Below, piece by piece: positions 8,083 through 16,388 of a DNA stretch of 61,069 nt. The stretch covers positions 1 to 61,069 of the forward strand of contig JBDKGH010000061.1 of assembly GCA_039798265.1 (NCBI GenBank), written 5' to 3'. The notes under the pieces are model-generated. The model was not told the origin of the DNA and did no database searches. It saw nothing but the letters and a program-made list of their open reading frames with translations. This DNA is from JBDKGH01 sp039798265 (GTDB lineage: Bacteria; Bacteroidota; Bacteroidia; Flavobacteriales_D; Sanyastnellaceae). Made by a program: the position numbers and the translations under genes. The stretch's first letter is position 1; each line of letters begins with the position of its first letter.

Positions 8083-10509
8083 ATGATCGACCAATCCTCT
8101 CTCGAACCGGGTAACGACTATAAAAGTCGGATTACTAATTTTTCGAACGAGTTTGATCTTGGTCTGTTCTTATATATCCTTCGGAGAAGTATTGTATGGC
8201 TTACCCTTGGAATGGTGCTAACCATTGCTGCAGCTTACCTCTATCTTCGTTACTCGCCAGTAGTCTATGAGTCGCGCAGTGTTATTCAGTTAACGGAAAA
8301 CGACAACTCCTCTCGCATTCTTAATTTGGATAACCAAATTGAAGAAAGTGATGTAGAAGCAAAAGTGGAGCAGCTACGTTCAAAATTGCTCATCAGTCGC
8401 ACAATTCAGCAATTGCCTCTACGTGTATCTTACTTCGCGGAAGGTCAAGTCTTGTCGAATGAACATTACCAGTATTCTCCATATAAAGTAGAACTTTTGG
8501 AACTGGTGAACCCAGAAGTTCAGGACAGTAAAATTCGAATTGATTTTATTGATCAAAACGCTTTCAGTATTGAGTATGCTGGGAAAAAGTATGAGAATTT
8601 AAAGGTCAATGAAGAAGTACAAACACCAGACTTTAAAGTTAAGGTGAGCATAGAAAACTGGGAAGAAGTGGTGCAGGCGAAAGAAGAGTATGGGTTGTTC
8701 TTTCGCATCAACAGCTTAAACGCGCTCGTCAATCGATTTTACCAAAATCTAGAGGTTCGCATTCTGAACAACACAGCTCGGACGATTGAAATTGCACTCA
8801 AAGACAATAATCCATACATCGCTCGTGATTTTGCGCGTGCGCACAGCAATGAGTTCATCAACTTCGATTTGGAAAAAAGAAGAAAAAGTGATGAAAGTGT
8901 ACTGACTTATCTCAATGAGCAAATTGATACGGTTTTTGTTCGTTTAAAAGAAAGTGAGAACAGTCTGAATACGTATAAAAAAACCAATAAGATCAACAAT
9001 CTTGAGGTGGTGAGCGGAATGTACTTCGATCGAATGTACAACTTCGAGAACGACATCGTTAACATTGATATCGAAGAGCATTTATTGGATGAGGTAGAGA
9101 AGTTGACCAAAAAGAACACCACTGAAATTGAAGTGTACAACCTCATTCCATTAATCGCAGGCAGTCGATATGAAATGGCCTTGGGCAAGCAGTTGGATAA
9201 ACTTTACATTTTGTTGTCCGATAAAGAGGAAGCGCTATTTAATGTGACCCCTGCGAGTGATCGAATCAAATCACTCGAGTATCAAATAGAAGTGCAGAAG
9301 AAGATGATTCTTCAAAGTATTGCTGCTTTGAAAAATCAGTTAGAATCGAAAAAACAAAACCTGAACGGTAAGTTGCAGGCGGCTTCCGGAGCATATTACA
9401 ATATTCCAGAGAAAGAATTGGAGTTTGCGCGATTACAGCGATTGTTTTCCATCAATGAAAAGTATTACACTCTTCTTCTCGAAAAATCCATCGAGTATCA
9501 AATTTCGAAGGAAGGATTTGTTTCGAATAACCAAATCTTGGAAGAAGCAAGAGTGCCGCTTTCGCCCATTTATCCGAAGAGAAGATTAGTATGGATCACC
9601 TTTGTGTTAACGGGGCTTATCTTGGGTTTAGTGATCATTAGCGTTCGTTATTTATTGCACAATAGCATTACCTCTTTGCACGAAGTGAATAAGCTGTCTA
9701 ACGCCAGTGTGAGCACCTTGGGAGTTATTCCAAAATACAAAGAAGAGATCCCCAATTCGATGTTGCTGGTAGATAAAAATCCTCGCTCATTAATGGCGGA
9801 AGCATTTAGAAGTATTCGAACGAGTCTTCAATTTATAGATAACTCAGAAGGTCCCAAAGTAGGCGCCATTACTTCTACTGTACCAGGTGAGGGGAAAACA
9901 TTTGTAGCTCTTAATTTAGCTGGAATAGTAGCCTACAGCGGAAAACGGGTGATTGTCTGTGACCTCGATATGCGCAAACCGAAAATTCACAAAGGATTTG
10001 GGGTGGCGAATAATGAAGGCATGAGCACCCTGCTCATTGGTAAGGCGAGTCTTCAAGATACGATTCATAAAAGCCAACAAGAAAACCTTGATTATATCAC
10101 GGCGGGCCCTATACCGCCCAATCCTTCAGAGTTGATCATAGGAGCACGGATGACGCAGTTGTTAGAAGAACTCAAGAAGATGTATGATGTGATTATTTTA
10201 GATACACCTCCTGTAGGATTGGTAACGGATGGCATTCTTTTATTGAAGCAGGTGGATTACCCTATCTATGTTTTCCGTGCTGATTATTCGAAAAAACACT
10301 TTGTGCATGTTGCCGATCGGTTGATCAATGAAAACCAAATTCCACTTTCAGTGGTTTTGAATGGAGTGGACCTCGATCGCAACAAATACAATGATCGATA
10401 TAGTTATGGCTATGGCTATGGATACGGCTATACCTATGGCGGTTATTACGATGTGCAAGCCAAGAACGGATCTTGGTGGTCTCGACTTTTTTCTTTTCGT
10501 AAAAAATAG
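8083..10509 (+). CDS. polysaccharide co-polymerase / BY-type tyrosine autokinase (Wzc-like)
   Basis: 808 residues. The N-terminal Wzz domain is flanked by two transmembrane helices (about 34-54 and 504-526) enclosing a long coiled-coil-rich periplasmic part. The C-terminal cytoplasmic BY-kinase domain has Walker A (TVPGEGKT, Lys605), Walker A' (VCDLDMRKPK) and Walker B (VIILDTPPV). The tail has a tyrosine cluster with an alternating YGYGYGYGY run (bases about 10399-10446), the expected autophosphorylation site. Such kinases control polymerisation and export with the Wza channel, encoded just upstream. No low-molecular-weight tyrosine phosphatase gene lies in the window. Confidence 0.93.
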   Translation: MIDQSSLEPGNDYKSRITNFSNEFDLGLFLYILRRSIVWLTLGMVLTIAAAYLYLRYSPVVYESRSVIQLTENDNSSRILNLDNQIEESDVEAKVEQLRSKLLISRTIQQLPLRVSYFAEGQVLSNEHYQYSPYKVELLELVNPEVQDSKIRIDFIDQNAFSIEYAGKKYENLKVNEEVQTPDFKVKVSIENWEEVVQAKEEYGLFFRINSLNALVNRFYQNLEVRILNNTARTIEIALKDNNPYIARDFARAHSNEFINFDLEKRRKSDESVLTYLNEQIDTVFVRLKESENSLNTYKKTNKINNLEVVSGMYFDRMYNFENDIVNIDIEEHLLDEVEKLTKKNTTEIEVYNLIPLIAGSRYEMALGKQLDKLYILLSDKEEALFNVTPASDRIKSLEYQIEVQKKMILQSIAALKNQLESKKQNLNGKLQAASGAYYNIPEKELEFARLQRLFSINEKYYTLLLEKSIEYQISKEGFVSNNQILEEARVPLSPIYPKRRLVWITFVLTGLILGLVIISVRYLLHNSITSLHEVNKLSNASVSTLGVIPKYKEEIPNSMLLVDKNPRSLMAEAFRSIRTSLQFIDNSEGPKVGAITSTVPGEGKTFVALNLAGIVAYSGKRVIVCDLDMRKPKIHKGFGVANNEGMSTLLIGKASLQDTIHKSQQENLDYITAGPIPPNPSELIIGARMTQLLEELKKMYDVIILDTPPVGLVTDGILLLKQVDYPIYVFRADYSKKHFVHVADRLINENQIPLSVVLNGVDLDRNKYNDRYSYGYGYGYGYTYGGYYDVQAKNGSWWSRLFSFRKK

Positions 10510-10515
10510 TGTACT

Positions 10516-11064
10516 GTGAAAATTGAAAAAACGCCTTTCGCGGATTTGTTATTGATTACCCCAACCGTTTTTGAAGATGAAAGGGGATACTTTTTCGAGC
10601 CTTTTAACGAAGCTCGATTCAGGGTGGAAACAGGCTTAAACATCTCTTTTGTTCAAGACAACGAAAGCAAGTCAAGCAAAGGGATTTTGAGAGGTATGCA
10701 CTTTCAAGTACCTCCTAAAAGTCAAGCTAAATTGATACGCGTTACGAAAGGGGCTGTGCTCGATGTAGTAGTTGATCTCCGTCGCACGCAGCCCACCTTT
10801 GGACAGTATTTTATGGTAGAGATCAATGAAACCAATAAGCTGCAGTTATTCATTCCCGAAGGCTTTGCTCATGGTTTTTATGTGTTAGAAGAGGAGACTA
10901 TTTTTTCCTATAAGTGTTCGAACTATTATGCGAAAGAATGCGACTCTGTTTTGCGTTGGGATGATCCATCGGTGAATATTCCTTGGCCCACACGCGATGT
11001 TATGCTATCTGAAAAAGATCAGCAGGGAAAGGCTCTTGAAGAGTTTAAAACGATTTTCTTTTAA
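10516..11064 (+). CDS. rfbC: dTDP-4-dehydrorhamnose 3,5-epimerase (RmlC)
   Basis: 182 residues, full length. Converts dTDP-4-dehydro-6-deoxy-D-glucose to dTDP-4-dehydro-L-rhamnose. The cupin core shows the start segment FEDERGYFFEPF, the catalytic base His62 in RGMHFQ, and the segment with the catalytic tyrosine (IFSYKCSNYY). The start is a GTG 6 nt after the kinase stop; no closer ATG gives a full-length protein. The other dTDP-rhamnose genes (rmlA, rmlB, rmlD) are absent from the window, so they must lie elsewhere, or the enzyme may epimerise a related sugar. Confidence 0.92.
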   Translation: MKIEKTPFADLLLITPTVFEDERGYFFEPFNEARFRVETGLNISFVQDNESKSSKGILRGMHFQVPPKSQAKLIRVTKGAVLDVVVDLRRTQPTFGQYFMVEINETNKLQLFIPEGFAHGFYVLEEETIFSYKCSNYYAKECDSVLRWDDPSVNIPWPTRDVMLSEKDQQGKALEEFKTIFF

Positions 11065-11073
11065 AGGTCCATT

Positions 11074-12093
11074 ATGTTTGGAATGCAGCTCATCATCATT
11101 GGCGGAATCGCTATTTTTTTTCTCTTGATGAATGCGGTTGCTTTAAAATTGTTCAAACAACTCGGGACTACTGCCAAACAGCAAGATTTACCCACACGAT
11201 GGAGCAATACGGCTAAGCCAACTGTGGGGGGGATTGTTTTTTACCTGGCTTTTATATTGGCTGTTATAGCGAAAGAAATTCCCTACTTCGATTATCATAT
11301 CCACGATTTGTGGATCATCTTCGGCGGCACCATAGCCTTTGTTACAGGGTTAATTGATGACGTAAAACGATTGAGCCCTTGGCCAAAGATGGCGGGACAA
11401 GTTCTAGCTGCGGCAACGGTTGCATTCTCGTTGCCCGTCAGTTTGCACGAAGTAGTAGCTGTAGATGTTTTTCTAAAAGTGTTTTTGATGGTGGGCTTGA
11501 TGAATGCCATCAATATGTTCGACAACATGGATGGTGTGGCCACCTTGGCCTTGATCAGCATGTCTTTCATTATGTTATTTCTCGGACCGCCTACCTTACC
11601 TATTTTTTTTATCGGATCTGGATTGGCGTTTTTAGTTTTTAACGCGCCTTCCGCAAAGATGTATATGGGCGATAGCGGAAGTTTGTTGCTAGGTTTTTTG
11701 CTATCGGTTATGTTATTATCCTCTGAGCTTGCCCCCAGTTGGATAGGCGGATTCAATTGGTCGCCGTGGATTTTACTCTCTTTATCCTTGGGTATTTGTT
11801 TGGTAGATGCCATCATGGTTTCTGTCAATCGCATGCGTCATGGACGATCGCCAATGATAGGAGGTCGCGATCACACCACGCACAATCTGGGGTATTTTGG
11901 GCTATCGGATAAAAAAGTGTTTTTGGTTTTCGCTTTATTGGCTGTCGTGCAGTGTTTGTTGTTTTTGGCGAGTTTTGATCCCCTATTTGCTACAGTGAAT
12001 AGTTCACTGTGTCTTGCTTATTTCTTCACACTTCTTACCATTCAGTTCTACTTTTCGTGGCGTAACTTGGCCAAAGGAAAGTATCATTACTGA
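11074..12093 (+). CDS. polyprenyl-phosphate sugar-1-phosphate transferase (WecA/MraY family, GT4)
   Basis: 339-residue integral membrane protein with about ten hydrophobic helices. It transfers a sugar-1-phosphate from a UDP-sugar to undecaprenyl phosphate, the first membrane step of glycan synthesis. Family motifs are visible: Asp95-Asp96 in LIDDVKRL, the NAINMFDNMDG motif (Asn147, Asp150, Asp153), and GGRDHTTHNLGYFG, which corresponds to the WecA-type histidine loop rather than the MraY type. The neighbouring Wza/Wzc genes suggest it initiates the exported polysaccharide. The substrate, UDP-GlcNAc or another UDP-HexNAc, is not decided by sequence. Its TGA overlaps the next ATG by one base. 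Confidence 0.9.
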   Translation: MFGMQLIIIGGIAIFFLLMNAVALKLFKQLGTTAKQQDLPTRWSNTAKPTVGGIVFYLAFILAVIAKEIPYFDYHIHDLWIIFGGTIAFVTGLIDDVKRLSPWPKMAGQVLAAATVAFSLPVSLHEVVAVDVFLKVFLMVGLMNAINMFDNMDGVATLALISMSFIMLFLGPPTLPIFFIGSGLAFLVFNAPSAKMYMGDSGSLLLGFLLSVMLLSSELAPSWIGGFNWSPWILLSLSLGICLVDAIMVSVNRMRHGRSPMIGGRDHTTHNLGYFGLSDKKVFLVFALLAVVQCLLFLASFDPLFATVNSSLCLAYFFTLLTIQFYFSWRNLAKGKYHY

Positions 12094-13031
12094 TGGCCAT
12101 GAACAAATTCAAATTAGCGCTTCTCGTTTCTTCCACTGCCTTTGGCGGAGCTCTGTTGGCTCTTCTTTTATTCAGCTTTATCGAGCATAAAAAACCCAGT
12201 GCCGAAGCCGATGAGCATTACTCGAAAGAAATTCAAAAGAACTATCACGTCTTTACGCTTCCATTGCCCGAATCGGCCACCTTCGCAGGCGAGGTAGTTC
12301 CCATGCAACAGTTTGATGTACGCGAGCGATTTGATCGTGAGTTACTCGTTAATACCTATTGGCAGTCGAACACACTGTTGGGGATTAAAAGAGCCTATCG
12401 TTGGTTTCCCATTATTGAACCGATCTTAAAAGCCAACGGTATTCCAGATGATTTTAAATACTTAGCGCTGATTGAAAGTAATTTGACCAACGTAGTTTCG
12501 CCAAGCGGAGCTACGGGTTTTTGGCAGTTTTTAGAAGGTACTGGAAAAGAGTTTGGACTTATCGTAAACGATGAGGTCGATGAACGCTACCACGTAGAAA
12601 AATCGACACAGGCCGCATGCGCTTATTTCAAAAAAGCTTATGAACGTTATGGTTCATGGGCGATGGTAGCTGCTTCTTATAATATGGGCATGGGTGGTTT
12701 GGATCGTCAAGTTGAAAAACAACGTTCAAAAAATTATTGGGATCTTTTGCTGAATGAAGAAACGGGTCGATACGTGTTTCGCATGCTAGCGGTGAAGGAG
12801 ATCTATAACAATTGTTCAAAATACGGTTTTACCCTTCGCCCTTCCGATTTATATCAACCACTCGCGACTACCACAGTAATGCTGGACAGTACAGTCAATG
12901 ATTTCGCCGATTACGCTGCTAAGTTGAATGTGAATTACAAAACACTGAAGTTATATAATCCTTGGTTACGCCAATCTTCTTTGAAAAATAAAGATGGTGT
13001 TTCTTTTGAAATCAAAATTCCTGCTCAGTAG
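12093..13031 (+). CDS. lytic transglycosylase, SLT / MltD type (GH23)
   Basis: 312 residues. An N-terminal hydrophobic helix (about 6-27) anchors or exports the protein. The SLT domain (about 90-235) has catalytic Glu128 in LALIESN, the GATGFWQF segment, and AASYNMGMGGLDR, all typical of the MltD branch. After the catalytic domain there is a short region (FADYAAKLNVNYKTLKLYNPWL) resembling one LysM-like module. Cleaves the murein glycan strand between MurNAc and GlcNAc; in this operon it may open the wall for polysaccharide export machinery. It starts within the stop codon of the upstream gene, and its last 20 nt overlap the convergent CoA-transferase gene. Confidence 0.88.
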   Translation: MAMNKFKLALLVSSTAFGGALLALLLFSFIEHKKPSAEADEHYSKEIQKNYHVFTLPLPESATFAGEVVPMQQFDVRERFDRELLVNTYWQSNTLLGIKRAYRWFPIIEPILKANGIPDDFKYLALIESNLTNVVSPSGATGFWQFLEGTGKEFGLIVNDEVDERYHVEKSTQAACAYFKKAYERYGSWAMVAASYNMGMGGLDRQVEKQRSKNYWDLLLNEETGRYVFRMLAVKEIYNNCSKYGFTLRPSDLYQPLATTTVMLDSTVNDFADYAAKLNVNYKTLKLYNPWLRQSSLKNKDGVSFEIKIPAQ

Positions 13032-14097
13032 TTGGCGAGCTCAAGTCAAAGGCTACTGACGAAATGCGTTGGGTTTCTACTCCCTGTATGTTTTCTGAAA
13101 CAATCATGGATTGGGCTGTTGGCGATTCCATCACTTCATTCATGGCATAGATAGCTCCCGCAGGTATGTTCGCTTCAATGAGCAGTGGCATCCAATCGGA
13201 GCGATCTTTTTTCCCAAAGGCTTCATTGAGCAAACGAAGCAGTTCCACACGGTGAGCTATACGGGCTTTATTGTGTGCAAAGCGCTCATCGTCGGCCAAT
13301 GAGGCAATCTGCAAGATGGAGCAAAGCGATCGAAATTGTTTATCGCTTCCTACAGCTAATACAATTTGTTTCTGATCGTGTGTATGTACTATTTCTCCAT
13401 AAGGCGCTATGTTCGGATGGAGCGATCCCAAAGGCTGTGGAACATAATCGGCCATGAGGTAGTTACTCGCTTGATTCACTAGAGCGCTTAATCCCGCTTT
13501 TTCAAGGGAACAATGCACGTGATTTACTTTTCCACTGCGTTCACGTTCGTATAAAGCACACAGAAGTCCTTCTTTGAGTTGATGAGCGGCAATGACATCA
13601 ATTAAAGCAACAGGCATTTTCACAGGACCACTTTCTGGGGTTCCATTCATATACATAAATCCCGTTTCAGCTTGCAGTACTACATCGTAAGCCACCCGCT
13701 CAGGAGTGGAGGAAAAACCAGAAATTTTCCCATGGATTAAACGAGGATTTATGTGATGGAGTGCATCATCGGTAAGGCCAAATTTTTCGGCATCTCCTTT
13801 TTTGAAATTACTCAGCACAATGTCAGCAGTGGATAAGAGTTGAAGAATCTCTTCTTTCTCTTTTTCTATGCTTAAGTCGCGATAGAGATAAGTTTTTTTG
13901 CAATTCACCGAAGCGAAATAGGCACCTAACGGAGCATCTGCGGGCTCATTCGCAAGTTTCCATGAGCGCGTTACATCACCACCGATTTTTGGATTTTCGA
14001 TTTTGATCACCTGAGCTCCGAGCTCTGCGAAAAAAGTTCCAACTGATGGTCCGGCCAATACGGTTGAAAGATCAATAATAGTGAGATGCGAAAACAT
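13012..14097 (-). CDS. CoA-transferase family III (CaiB/BaiF)
   Basis: 361 residues, one complete class III CoA-transferase. Conserved features are the start FSHLTIIDLSTVLAGP, FFAELGAQVIKIENP, LSNFKKGDAEKFGL, and an aspartate (Asp167 in ALIDVIAAHQ) at the position of the catalytic nucleophile that forms the aspartyl-CoA thioester intermediate. Members move CoA between carboxylic acids such as formate/oxalate, carnitine derivatives, or act as alpha-methylacyl-CoA racemase; the exact substrate cannot be read from the sequence. It lies 17 nt downstream of the photolyase gene and is probably the last gene of that operon. Its 3' end overlaps the transglycosylase gene by 20 nt. Confidence 0.88.
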   Translation of the reverse strand: MFSHLTIIDLSTVLAGPSVGTFFAELGAQVIKIENPKIGGDVTRSWKLANEPADAPLGAYFASVNCKKTYLYRDLSIEKEKEEILQLLSTADIVLSNFKKGDAEKFGLTDDALHHINPRLIHGKISGFSSTPERVAYDVVLQAETGFMYMNGTPESGPVKMPVALIDVIAAHQLKEGLLCALYERERSGKVNHVHCSLEKAGLSALVNQASNYLMADYVPQPLGSLHPNIAPYGEIVHTHDQKQIVLAVGSDKQFRSLCSILQIASLADDERFAHNKARIAHRVELLRLLNEAFGKKDRSDWMPLLIEANIPAGAIYAMNEVMESPTAQSMIVSENIQGVETQRISSVAFDLSSPTTEQEF

Positions 14098-14114
14098 ATC
14101 TCAAAGGTAATCGC

Positions 14115-15422
14115 TTATTCGTTGAGAGCAGCTTTAAAAGTGGACAAACACCTTTCACGCGCCATTTTATGATCAACTATTGGTCGAGGATACTGAAGGG
14201 TTGAATACTCCGGTACCCAAGTGCGGATATATCGGTATTCAGGATCAAATTTTTCTGTTTGGCTCGCTGGATTGAAGATGCGGAAATAGGGGGCTGCATC
14301 GCATCCGCTTCCTGCGGCCCATTGCCATCCACCTACATTGCTCGCCAATTCAAAGTCGAGTAGTTTTTCGGCAAAGTATTTTTCTCCCCAACGCCAGTCG
14401 ATTAACAAGTGTTTCGTTAAGAACGATGCAACGACCATGCGCACGCGGTTATGCATAAATCCGGTGGCGTTTAATTCGCGCATACCGGCGTCTACAATCG
14501 GATAACCTGTTTGTCCCGCGCACCATTTCGCAAATTCAGCCTCGTTATTCACCCACTGAATGCGGTCGTAAGCGGGCTTGAAAGCTTTATTCACGGTGTG
14601 TGGGAAGTGAAATAAAATCATTTGGTAGAAGTCGCGCCAAATGAGTTCGTTCAGCCATTTTTCACTAGTCTTTTGGGCTTGCACTACTAACGCACGAATA
14701 CTCACCGTACCGAAACGCAAATGAAGACTCAATCGAGAGGTTCCCCTTACAGAGGGTATATCCCGTTTTTCACCGTAATGTTCTAAAAGTTGATCGCTCA
14801 CTTCACGAGATGGAAAATCAAACTCAAAGTTTTCGAAGCCCATTTCTTCCAAACTCGGTAGGGAAGTTTTATCTGCTACTTCTAAAAAATGAGAGAAATA
14901 TTTTTCCGTAGGATAAGCCTTCACGTGGTAAGCAGTGAGTTTGGCTTTCCATTTTTTGCTATACGGAGTATAAACCGTGTAAGGTTTACCATCGTCTTTG
15001 ATCACTTCGTCTTTTTCGAAAATGACATGGTCTTTTTTGCCTTTAAACGCAATGCCTTTTTCTCCCAATAGTGCATAGATGTGTTTATCCCTTTCGTGGG
15101 CGTAGGGCTCGTAATCACGATTGGCAAAAACCGTTTTTATATCATACTCCTTGATCAACTGTTCGAAAACCTGTTCAGGGGTGTTGTAAAAAACGCGTAA
15201 ATCGCTGCCGATTTCTTGGAGTTCTTTTTTGAGTCGAGTGATTTCTTGATGAATAAAAAGTACACGGGCATCTTTTTTTTCGGTGAGATGATCGAGTATG
15301 TTTTTATCAAAAATGAAAATAGGCAAAACAGGAAAACCGCTTCTCAGGGCTAACCAAAGCGAGGCGTTATCTTGAAGGCGCAAATCGCGACGAAACCAAT
15401 GAATACAAATGGAAGTTTTCAT
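14115..15422 (-). CDS. phrB: deoxyribodipyrimidine photolyase (cryptochrome/photolyase family)
   Basis: 435 residues. Light-driven repair of UV-induced cyclobutane pyrimidine dimers using FAD. The N-terminal antenna-binding alpha/beta domain begins CIHWFRRDLRLQDNASL. The C-terminal FAD domain shows RGTSRLSLHLRFGTVS, LNELIWRDFYQ, GYPIVDAGMRELNATGFMHN, and the hallmark region VGGWQWAAGSGCDAAPYFR, with the FAD-contacting Asn, Asp and Trp residues of class I CPD photolyases. A cryptochrome role is possible but less likely given these residues. It lies 1 nt after the TIGR01777 epimerase gene, a common pairing in Bacteroidota. The window also has a B12-type MerR regulator (42821-43705), a family that controls photolyase genes in other bacteria. 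Confidence 0.93.
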   Translation of the reverse strand: MKTSICIHWFRRDLRLQDNASLWLALRSGFPVLPIFIFDKNILDHLTEKKDARVLFIHQEITRLKKELQEIGSDLRVFYNTPEQVFEQLIKEYDIKTVFANRDYEPYAHERDKHIYALLGEKGIAFKGKKDHVIFEKDEVIKDDGKPYTVYTPYSKKWKAKLTAYHVKAYPTEKYFSHFLEVADKTSLPSLEEMGFENFEFDFPSREVSDQLLEHYGEKRDIPSVRGTSRLSLHLRFGTVSIRALVVQAQKTSEKWLNELIWRDFYQMILFHFPHTVNKAFKPAYDRIQWVNNEAEFAKWCAGQTGYPIVDAGMRELNATGFMHNRVRMVVASFLTKHLLIDWRWGEKYFAEKLLDFELASNVGGWQWAAGSGCDAAPYFRIFNPASQTEKFDPEYRYIRTWVPEYSTLQYPRPIVDHKMARERCLSTFKAALNE

Positions 15423-15423
15423 G

Positions 15424-16317
15424 TCATTTTTGAAATAAGTCGCGCATGGCTGAATCTACATCAGGGAATTGGAAAGTAAATCCGGCTTGTTGTATTTTTT
15501 CTGATTTCAATCGTTTAGAGGTAAAAAGCATATCGGCCATTTCACCAAAAGCTAATCGCAGCGCAAAGGCAGGTACATTGGGTAGAAAAAAGGGCCTGTT
15601 CAAAGCTTTCGCAAGAGATTTTGAAATTTGTTTATTCGTGACAGGGGCCGGTGCCACCGCATTATAGGCTCCTTCTACAGTTTTGTTTTCTACGGCAAAA
15701 ACAAGCATGCGAGCGAGGTCGTGAAGGTGAATCCAACTCATGTATTGGCTTCCTCGTCCAACGGCGCTTCCCAAGCCCATTTTGAAAAAGGGAATCATTT
15801 TTCCGAGTGCTCCTTCGCGCTGATCCAGCACAACGCCAATGCGTAACAGAGCGACGCGCGCCCCATTAACTCGAGCTTTTTGAGCTTCTTCTTCCCACGT
15901 AATACTCAGTTGAGCAAGAAAGTCATTAGCGAAGGCTGATTGCTCATCTTGCCATTCATCGGTATCACGATAGATGCCTGAAGCACTTGCCGAGACGAAG
16001 GTGTGCGCCTGTCCACTTATTTTTACTAGCAATCGGGTGGATTCAATTCGGCTGGAAATCATTTTTTCCTTGTTCTCTTTTGTCCATTTATTGGCCACAG
16101 AAAATCCGGCGAGATTCACCACCGCGTCGATAGCTGGGATGGCTGATGTTTCCACTTCACCAGATTTCGGATTCCAATAAATATGATGAACCTTCGCGTG
16201 CTCTGATCGAAGAGCCTTTTGCGTAGTTAGGTTGTAGATGGTGTGTCCGTTTTCGAGTAACAATTGGATGGTGGCCGATCCCACCAAACCACTGCCACCG
16301 CTCACTAAAATGTTCAT
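15424..16317 (-). CDS. TIGR01777 family NAD(P)-dependent epimerase (YfcH-like)
   Basis: 297 residues, atypical short-chain dehydrogenase. The N-terminal Rossmann motif is VSGGSGLVGSA (GxxGxxG). The substrate domain has VNLAGFSVANKWT, SASASGIY, and the DUF1731-like C-terminal segment near LPNVPAFALRLAFGEMADMLF, typical of TIGR01777. The biochemical substrate of this family is not established. First gene of a minus-strand trio with the photolyase and CoA-transferase. I see no exact TAnnTTTG upstream of its ATG at 16317, unlike many other operons here. Confidence 0.88.
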   Translation of the reverse strand: MNILVSGGSGLVGSATIQLLLENGHTIYNLTTQKALRSEHAKVHHIYWNPKSGEVETSAIPAIDAVVNLAGFSVANKWTKENKEKMISSRIESTRLLVKISGQAHTFVSASASGIYRDTDEWQDEQSAFANDFLAQLSITWEEEAQKARVNGARVALLRIGVVLDQREGALGKMIPFFKMGLGSAVGRGSQYMSWIHLHDLARMLVFAVENKTVEGAYNAVAPAPVTNKQISKSLAKALNRPFFLPNVPAFALRLAFGEMADMLFTSKRLKSEKIQQAGFTFQFPDVDSAMRDLFQK

Positions 16318-16376
16318 GCTCTTTTAACCATTGGTACTACTTTTTGTTCACTTGGTGTTCGGGCCATCAAGTCTTT

Positions 16377-16384
16377 TACCTTTG
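16377..16384 (+). promoter_or_regulatory. -7 promoter element, nearly leaderless gene
   Basis: TACCTTTG is an exact TAnnTTTG and ends only 4 nt before the ATG at 16389. A TTGG at 16352-16355 could be the -33 element (spacer about 22 nt from TTG). With the usual start-site spacing the transcript would have almost no leader. Confidence 0.55.
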
Positions 16385-16388
16385 TGAT

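Noticed and set aside
10384..10452. TAtGGc repeat as a CRISPR-like or non-coding tandem repeat
   Set aside because: It lies in frame within the tyrosine kinase gene and codes for the Tyr-rich tail.
16318..16376. Operator copies upstream of the photolyase operon
   Set aside because: TTGTTCAC and TTAACC are each two or more mismatches from the array repeats; not enough to claim control by the B12 regulator.
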